From Glandiceps talaboti (Eukaryota; Hemichordata; Enteropneusta; Spengelidae): 64,000 nucleotides of DNA. The stretch's first letter is position 1, and every line of letters begins with the position of its first letter. The DNA is taken from NCBI RefSeq assembly GCF_964340395.1, contig NC_135551.1, forward strand, positions 15,269,003-15,333,002, written 5' to 3'. Position numbers and translations under genes: made by a program. The notes beneath the pieces are model-generated. The model ran no database searches, was not told the origin of the DNA, and saw only the letters and a list, made by a program, of their open reading frames with translations. Of this stretch, positions 35,727 through 64,000 are shown in pieces.

Positions 35727-36226
35727 ACGGTGTTAGATTATGACTACAATAAACGACAAAAAGCCCAAGGTAATTTATGTGTACCCTCTGTTAAAACACA
35801 TTATGGAAAACAATCGATGACTTACACTGGTGCGACCATATGGAATGCAATAAAACACGACACCAAAAAAGAAACTACGAGACGCCATTTTATTACATCA
35901 CTGCGGAAAGACTTATTTAAAGAGTATGTTGTATAGCATTGGTTATATATATTTTTTTTCTTATGCGTTGCTTTCTTTCTGCAAAGATAGTGTATTTGAG
36001 AGAGGGATGGGGTGGGGTCATAAGGGAGAACTATAATTATTAGACTTTCATTTGCATCTAAGACATCTATTATTATCTACTCCTTCCAGGGGTCAGACCC
36101 AACTAGCCTTGCTATTTTCTGACTCCTGTTATCCGAATTCATTCTTTTCCCTTTTGATATAATTGTGATGTTAATTAATTAATTTTTGGGGGGGGGATAA
36201 TAAATGAATTTCAATTTCAATTTCAA
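35727..36226 (+). mobile_element. LINE 3' end (reverse transcriptase ORF C-terminus and tail)
   Basis: About 68 codons read as the C-terminal tail of a non-LTR retrotransposon polymerase: VPSVKTHYGKQSMTYTGATI, then WNAIKHD and FITSLRKDLF before a stop. A 3' UTR follows and ends in ATTTCA repeats (36208-36226). It is 5'-truncated with no upstream RT domain. The CR1/L2-like group is a guess from the tail. Confidence 0.7.
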
Positions 36227-37446
36227 AATGTCAATATATGTAGGTGACGTATGTCTTTAATCGTATCATTAATTTTCAGAAGTATTTATCCACTACCAGG
36301 AAACATTAACTAGCATATATAGTCAAGTCGAAGGTGAACTTACACACTGTGCACATGAAAAGATATGTGAACAGGGTACTAGAATAATGTTCTAAAAGAC
36401 GTTGAAATTTGAAAAACTAAACCTTCAATATGAAAACATAAACCCTCAAAAAAGCAGACGATATACATTTAAGTGAGAATTGATAATAATGGAAATAAAC
36501 TTTGCTTTCAACCTTCGCATTAATTATTGTTTGAGTAGTTCTTGTTATCTACACTGTGATTCTGTTAATACGTTACGTCAAGTTATTTAGTTCAACTGGG
36601 TACTCTTACTTATTCTATATATGCCCTTGCCTGGAGCATAACATTGTTAAATTTTGTTACTTTTTATCAGGCCACCTAAGTCGGAGTTTAAAAACAAGAT
36701 TTAAATCTTGGGTAAACATGATAGCAAAATGCGGAGTATTGTACAATTTCTGAATTCTCCCGTACATAGTGACCGTACATAACGCAGACAAAAGAAGGCG
36801 TTTGCTACTCCTTTAAGATAGACGAACATTTTTTTTGTGTTACCTTTAGCGTGGAAATGTGCAAACACATTTCTCCGAAACAGGTGACAAACTGATAACT
36901 ACAACATTACCCTTCAACAAGTATGTGTTACATAGTTGTTATAAAGTAAATAATATACTGTGCACAAATGAATAACCTATAATTATGGGGATTATTAAAA
37001 TAACTAATTTAATATCGTATGCCAATATTTATAAATTTAACGTGTTCACTTATGATTACAAATTATCATTTACGATTCAAGCAAAGGGGTCATATTTGTT
37101 TACAAAATATTTTTATTTGTTTATTGTTTCCTTTTTTGCCTTTTTAAAAAAATATCTTTTCCCTACAAGCTGTCATGTAATAAAGTAATGATTTGAAAAA
37201 CTGGTGTGGTGCGGGTTTTTTTTCTATATCAATTTTAACCTCTTCTTTTGCTGGTATTTAATAAACCAACTTTCCTAGGACTACCTTATCAATTATTTAT
37301 GAGTTATTTTTACTGAGCGCACTTAATTGGTGACCCTTCAAATCTGTGACCCTTCTCGTCACAATAACCATGAGAAGAGAAAACCAGTAAAAGAAGAGGT
37401 AATTGATTTCGAAAAAAAACACAGCACCACCTTTTCAAATCATTAC

Positions 37447-37452
37447 TTTATT
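37447..37452 (-). terminator. Possible poly(A) signal of CYP20
   Basis: AATAAA on the minus strand lies about 225 nt past the stop codon; it is the first canonical hexamer downstream. Confidence 0.45.
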
Positions 37453-37677
37453 ACACAGAACCTTGTAGGGAAAATATATTTTTTTAAAGAAAAAAAAAAC
37501 GGAAACAAAAACAACTATTAGTAAGTAGACATTACACACAAAATATTTGTAAACAAATATGGCCAATTACAAGGACCTATGATTCAAATAACCTATGTCA
37601 CCAATTACGACGAAATAACACAAATTCCTTTTTTTTTAAATTCAACTTCATGCTTATTGTTATCATGCTGATTGTTC

Positions 37678-48835
<11,158 letters not shown>

Positions 48836-49494
48836 CTTTCCATAACAGTCCTGGAGTACTAGTGTTGTCACTGCTCACTCTGTTACTGATCTGCTAGTAA
48901 GTATATGTTCGAAAAGCCGGCAGGTTTTACTGCGAGATCGTAAATGACACTATGGTCACGTGACTAATACATACCTAATATGCAAATATTGCACGTACAT
49001 CGCCACCACAGGCACTTGTAGCGCGTCCACACTATTTGCAGTGTATTGAAATGCCAAAGTATATGTGGAGTCGTCCTCATTATATGATAACGTATTTTTT
49101 TGGTGTGGCACCCTTTTTTCCGAAGACTGTCGAATACTGCTCAAAATGATACTTCGGGGACTTTTTTAGTGTGTAACACGATAAGGTCAAAGATTACTAT
49201 GCATTTTCTACAAAACTGAAGCGAACGACCTACCGAAACAACAAATTGCAGTAATTTCAGGGGAGTTGTGTTTCTTGTTCTAAACCACCTTTATTTATGA
49301 CTATGTAATGAGTCAGGGACTTTCACACGGGAATTACTTAATCGGGAGATTTTTGCCATTATTTCCGGTTAGGTCATGAAGTGATCCACCAAACATTTGT
49401 TGGTGCGTTGTTGAAATTATTGCTGTGTTTGTTAATTTGCATTTAAATATTTAAAAGATACTGCAGTAGACTGGAGGATAAGAAATAAACAGTA

Positions 49495-49790
49495 CTTTTG
49501 AGATCTTTCTCTCACATTATCCATGTTCATCATGGAAAAGCCTTCCTCTCAATCTCCGCCATTCCCAGTCTCAAACATTCTTCCGCCATTCTCTCAAGAC
49601 TTATCTCTTTAAAAATTAGTCTCAGCCTTCTCCAATTGCCTAGTATCCAGTGTCTTTGCATCCCCTACCATACAGTAATGTTTGTCATTTACTTATTCTG
49701 AGCCTCGAGTTGTCCTTGCAAAGATTACAGGTGCCCTATAGATGTTCTTTTGTGTTATCATTTATTAAATTTTGTTATTTGTAAGGGAAG
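49495..49790 (+). mobile_element. Decayed LINE 3' end
   Basis: WKSLPLNLRHSQSQTFFRH followed by SLKTYLFKN and a stop is the usual end of a LINE polymerase. The preceding RSFSH lies in another frame, so a frameshift separates them. The sequence after it is a short AT-rich 3' end. Strongly truncated. Confidence 0.6.
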
Positions 49791-50065
49791 AATTGTTCAT
49801 TACATGATGATTTCATCATTGATATGCAAAGTAGATCTAAAATATGCCTTTTTGGTCAAAAAACCTTCAATTTCAGAACTACTTGGCAGACTAGGTTGAA
49901 GTTTATTGGAGTTATTTCTAAGGATGGACATTATGATTACCATCATTGATGTAATATAAATGTGAATTTTGGCCACAAAGTTATATCTCGAAAACGTTTT
50001 CAGTGGGGTGGGGATAAGATTTGGTGGTGCTGTTTTCTATAGGCGTTATTCTGCAGATGTTGTTC

Positions 50066-50560
50066 AAGACACTGGTCCTAGCAACCATGACCACACCCTT
50101 TTGCAACCGCCAAATGCTTGGTATACTCGGCAAGGATACTAACGATTAACCACTAATAAATAATATAATTTATGCATACCCCTAGCAACAAGACCACATC
50201 TTTAGCAACCAAATGAGGATACATATTACAAAGATGAAAACTGGGATGATTAGGCAAGTGGATAAACTTCTGAAAAGAAAACACACATATACCTAATAAC
50301 AAGACCACGCCCATAGCAACAACCAAATGATGGCGTTCAAGGCAAAGCTAACAATAGAGACGAATAAGTTCTGGGATAAACTTGTTAATGACGGACACAT
50401 AGATTCCTAGTAACAAGACCACGCCAATAGCAACAGTGAAATAAGGAGGCATATTGCAAAGATAAAAAATATTAGGGGTTAGACAAGTGGAAAATCATTC
50501 AACACTTTTGAATTGATAAATACTCACCAATCAACTAAGATACCATCTATAGCAACGGTG
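50066..50560 (+). repeat. Minisatellite, 4-5 units of about 110-120 bp
   Basis: Each unit starts with a form of CCTAGCAACAAGACCACGCC followed by ATAGCAAC and AAATGA; spacers are similar but diverged. Single inverted copies lie at 1-100 and about 14260-14410. Confidence 0.65.
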
Positions 50561-51144
50561 AAATGGTGATGCAACAACAGCGTGTCAACGTTGTTTGTTT
50601 TTTAAATACATGAGCTTTAAATATATGTACTACAATGACATTGGCTCTATATGTTTACAATTTGATTGAAGTGCCTCGCCAAATCAGTGCAAAGTTGATT
50701 TAAATTTCATAACATTATAAGGAATTATGGAAGGAATAACCACCAAAGTTATAAATGTTTTAAGAATGCGGGTTACTTGAAAAGCATCCTACAACCCAAT
50801 TGTATGATGAGGCAATGTTTATGATTGAATAATATCAGACTGTTTGCCTTGGGAAAGTCATGAATTGTAGTAGAAATGTTAGTAAAATGTAATTGCTGTA
50901 AAGTACTTGCAAAATGTTTGATGTACTACAAATACCAAAAATATTCTATTTATCGAGGTGTGGGCTCATTGTCATTAAAAACACTGGTCCACTGTTCTCA
51001 TTGCTTCATTTGAAGAAAAGAACGAGTTAAGAAAGAATGTGTGAAGAACAAAATGGAGTGTGTATTTCACAATGACTAGGATATAGATATACATATTATT
51101 ATAAAAATGACTACACTGTCAGTGATTAGGGGAACCTTTAGCTC

Positions 51145-51959
51145 TTAACTTATATAAGCAGAACAAGGTTGAACAGTAAATTTATAATGTCTGTCTGGAA
51201 GAGTTCCAAAAAACCCTGGCAACATCCACTCGATCCTATGTATCGTTATCATATGCTTTTTCCCTGACCGCTTGATGAACTTCTTTGACAGGCGTACTTC
51301 ATCTTTTGTTTCCTGTTTACCACAAAAGCGTAAATCTGGGTTGACGCTCTGTAAAATATAAATGGTTAATTCGCTTTAATAGGCCTGGGGTCAAGGATGT
51401 GGCATATATGTTATATATTGTATTGATGGTAAATTAGGTTATGGTATCATTGCAAGTTATACATGTACATGGTCCAGTTTATTCGACGTTTTGAAAAGTA
51501 CCAGTGCCATCCTTTGATAACGTACTCTATACAAAGGTGATCATATGACGCATTGTGCAAGAGTGCCTTTAAACCTTTGAACCTGCCAAATTAAAGTACC
51601 ACGACGGAAACCAAGCTATCGGCAAACTATGATAGATTACAAACTGAAACCAAGTCGTCGTTATTTAAGGTCGGTGGGGGCGGGGGGGGGGGGGCACGCA
51701 GAGGAATTGCCGTGAAAACCAAAACAAATTAGTAACCGTACCTGCCTTGCTTTAGAAATTTAAAAAAAAAACCGCCCATTTAAAATTTTTCTTACACCTC
51801 AGACCTCAAAACAAGTGGTTTGAGGTTACACACAAATTGTGAGTGACACACATGCATGCATGCATGCATGCATGCATGCTCGCACGAATGCGCACAAACA
51901 CACACACACAGACACACACACATACATACATACATACATACATACATACATACATACAT

Positions 51960-52021
<62 letters not shown>

Positions 52022-52123
52022 TATCAAGGCAGACACATTATCACATACCTTCTTGCTTCGATTATGGCTGTCACCTGCCTCATAATTAAATGAAGTGTAC
52101 ATTGTTGCCACAAAGCATTGCAA
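51145..52123 (-). CDS. Possible small two-exon gene, unknown function
   Basis: The 3' exon, 51145-51348, follows a clean acceptor (ATATTTTACAG) and stays open for 67 codons to TAA. Its product is basic (LSKKFIKRSGKKH) and ends in CSAYIS. Upstream, 52049-52123 reads in phase 0 from an ATG to a GTATGT donor, so the two can join to about 92 aa. The intron between them carries a CATA/CA/TGCA array. No domain was recognised. Alternatives: the 5' exon may instead start at the internal acceptor near 52074, making this the end of a longer gene; or the 3' exon may be an alternative last exon of the Ig receptor upstream (54068-63536), whose exon 10 also ends in phase 0. Support is splice signals and an open frame only. 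Confidence 0.35.
51851..52018. repeat. TGCA/CATA/CA compound array
   Basis: Three successive blocks inside the intron of the candidate small gene. Confidence 0.9.
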
Positions 52124-52802
52124 ATTTGTTATTTTATGACCAAGGCATCGTTTTCATCCACTTGTGTTGTCTTCCATATGTAATATTAGTGTGTGTTAAT
52201 CTAAATTTGCCTATACCTTGATTTCCATAGTCATACGTCGACTGTGGTATGTTGTTTTATAAAAGATGTGGACGCCAGAAAGCACATAAAAAACCTCAAG
52301 ATTGTTTTGAAATTGCGGACTTGTGACTTGTGTGTGTGTTTTTTTGGTAACTGCATTGCCAAAGTAGAACTCCCAGACACGCTCATTTATCCAATGTTAT
52401 GAGGAATCGGTTGATAGAAAGTAAACGTATTCCGACACCCGACTTGTTCTGTTATTCACTTATACTCAGTTTGTACCTTACCCTAGAAGGAAGCTATCTA
52501 CTGTGATCTAATTCGGAATCAAAACAATAATACTAAACAGTTGAATGATTTTAGATCTGTTGCACTTACTTATTCTTGAAAAGTGCATTGCTAGGCAAGT
52601 ATGCAATCACCTAGTAATATCTTTGATTTATATCATGATATGACAAATAGCTGTTATTTTCAATGTTATTTGATTTTTTTAAAGTCTTTTTCATGTAGCA
52701 CAAGTCATGCATTTTAATGATTGCAGACTAACAACTTTAAATAATGTCGTGTTTGTATATATGTCGTCTTTTTTATATACAATAAACATATATTTTATTT
52801 TC

Positions 52803-52965
52803 TTCGTTTCTCTTCTCTTCTCTTCTCTTCTCTTCTCTTCTCTTCTCTTCTCTTCTCTTCTCTTCTCTTCTCTTTCCTTCTTTTCTTTTATGATTCTTTT
52901 TCTTTGCTTTTCTTTTCTTTCCTTTTTCTTATCTTATCTTTTCTTATCTTATCTTATCTTATCTA
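52803..52965. repeat. TTCTC then TCTTA pentanucleotide array
   Basis: A regular CTTCT block degrades into CTTTT and CTTAT variants. Confidence 0.9.
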
Positions 52966-54067
52966 ATAGCAGAATGGAGTATATTCCAATGTGTTCATTG
53001 TTTAGTGATATCTACACAGTAACTTTTGCTATATATGTTTATCACTATATTCTTGTTTGACAGTTTGAATATGTATTGCTATGGCATAAGGTTATTTTTC
53101 TCAGAAACTGGCAAGAACTTCAATGATTTATAATATGATATTGATCATCTCAATGGGGTTTTCTACGTCCACATAATTTTTGAAAATATGTACACTCAAA
53201 TCATTTACACCTAAAGAAACGCAAGGTAAAAACATGTATGCTGTATATTTATCTTTTATTTATAGTTTAGTCAAATTTTAAATTACATATCTATTTGAAA
53301 TTCTCGTCTGCTGTAATGTTAGAGGCCTAGATAATATGTACAATGTGCTGGGCGTGCTGTGATTGGTTTGTATTACTGCAGCAACCGAGCTTCCAGGTTA
53401 CAAAGACAGATGACACAAACAAATCTAAAAACTATTATTTTGTGATGCGATTACACAATACAAGCTTTGTTGTGTGGATACAATTCCCATGTCAATCAAG
53501 ATAGTGTAAATCCTGGAAATCCTCAGAAATATACAATGAAAGTTCATGAACGTCATCAGAAATGCCCCCTACTCTTAGGACGATTAAAACAACATATCTA
53601 TCGATACCACATCTACATGTCGTAGCAATAGTTTGTAAGTTTAGAAGTTTAATATTTACCAAAAACAAACTTGCTACCGAAAATACTGGGCCACGACTTG
53701 AGTGAGGGCGCTATCGCGGTTAAGTACGGTAGATATCTTACAGCTGAAAGCTAGCTTTCTGCTATCATAAATGACATTGGCCTATATACTCTGAATACTG
53801 TACACGCTTTATACACGGATAAACTATTTATAATATTAGTTACAGGGGATATCTCCCACTGCCTTATTATTTCACACTAGCCACCATTGTCGGTGTAAAA
53901 CCAGTGTAGAAATCTAAAAGCAATGGTAGATGTGATATTTCTTGTACGCTCTGATATCAGAATTATTCCAGTACAGGATGATTGTTGGCAGACGAGGCGA
54001 GAACGCATCACAGTTCAGCCTCCATATCGTTTCGTTTTGAGAGGTCCTTCAGACGCCAATTGCATGG

Positions 54068-63536
<9,469 letters not shown>

Positions 63537-64000
63537 ATTGGATTGGAATGATTTACTGTTTCCATCAAGACTGCATTAGGTCAGTTCTCGCCAGGACTTC
63601 ACAACCAAATAATTGTCTGGCCTGTAACTGATAGTCATATCAAGGCTAATACGGGGTATCACTGTGACATTAAATTGGCAAGTCCATGGTGTGTGTACTT
63701 AGTTACTGATTAGTGTCTCTCTCTATATATCCCTCATAAAATGCTTACATAATGGACAAGATGTCGTTGACCTTACTGTGTCTTGTATTATGTGTTACTT
63801 GAGACTTGTGTGAAGGTAACATATCATGAGCTGACTCAGCCCTAAAAGTTGTCATGTAGGTGAGAAACACGCATTTATTCTGGATTGTGGGTCAACAACA
63901 TAGACTGTGACATTCTTCGTATCGTTCCGCCCCCTCACGGCGTACCTTACAGACTTGGGTCGACAAAATAACTTTACCATATTGTTTTTCAACTTTAACG
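63537..64000. other. 5' flank of the Ig receptor gene
   Basis: Contains the possible TATA box at 63724-63730 and otherwise unique sequence; no further exon seen up to the window end. Confidence 0.5.
63724..63730 (-). promoter_or_regulatory. Possible TATA box of the Ig receptor gene
   Basis: TATATA on the minus strand lies about 190 bp before the start codon, next to a short CT-rich run. Its position would allow a 5' UTR of about 160 nt. It rests on sequence resemblance alone in an AT-rich genome. Confidence 0.25.

Larger units (their letters stand above)
34523..37677. other. Intergenic between the C1q-domain gene and CYP20
   Basis: The two genes converge. The space holds a 380-bp CAGA-type array, the LINE end at 35727-36226 and AT-rich unique sequence; no exon seen. 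Confidence 0.6.
48836..54067. other. Intergenic between CYP20 and the Ig receptor
   Basis: Holds a LINE end, the minisatellite at 50066-50560, the candidate small gene 51145-52123, a TGCA/CATA/CA array (51851-52018) and a TTCTC array (52803-52965). The remaining AT-rich sequence shows no exon. Confidence 0.55.

Overview
The window is eukaryotic nuclear DNA from an animal. Its genes are split by short introns with GT-AG (once GC-AG) borders, and it is AT-rich and crowded with short tandem repeats, small inverted-repeat transposons and tRNA-derived SINEs. The gene content (clan-2 P450 tandem, CYP20, secreted C1q-domain protein, immunoglobulin-domain receptor) fits a marine invertebrate, perhaps an invertebrate deuterostome such as an acorn worm or a lancelet. 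That placement is inference; no species-specific marker was recognised. No rRNA, intact tRNA gene, CRISPR array, LTR retrotransposon or virus-like element was seen.

Layout. 0.7-6.7 kb (+) and 9.1-19.2 kb (+): two tandem clan-2 cytochrome P450 genes, each with five coding exons and four phase-1 introns; both assemble into full-length proteins (498 and 495 aa). 22.1-26.2 kb (-): the 3' part of an unrecognised single-pass membrane protein, with one membrane segment and a long hydrophilic tail. 33.2-34.5 kb (+): a secreted C1q-domain protein of 183 aa with a non-coding first exon. 37.7-48.8 kb (-): a complete 11-exon CYP20 (CYP20A1 orthologue, 479 aa) with a normal haem-binding motif. 51.1-52.1 kb (-): a possible small two-exon gene of unknown function. 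54.1-63.5 kb (-): an 11-exon receptor (617 aa) with signal peptide, five Ig-like domains, one membrane segment and a tyrosine-containing tail that includes a 25-nt microexon.

Between and inside the genes lie at least eight families of small inverted-repeat elements (several with three or four copies here), three or four SINE copies, two LINE 3' ends and long tetranucleotide or dinucleotide arrays. One SINE sits in one member of a local duplication whose sister copy preserves the empty site. One small transposon ends at the splice acceptor of an Ig exon.

The P450s should be ER-anchored monooxygenases. The C1q protein and the Ig receptor look like secreted and surface recognition molecules. 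Nothing shows that these neighbours work in one pathway; apart from the P450 tandem, the arrangement looks incidental. Exon borders were placed by hand from reading frame, splice consensus and phase agreement; no transcript or database search was available.
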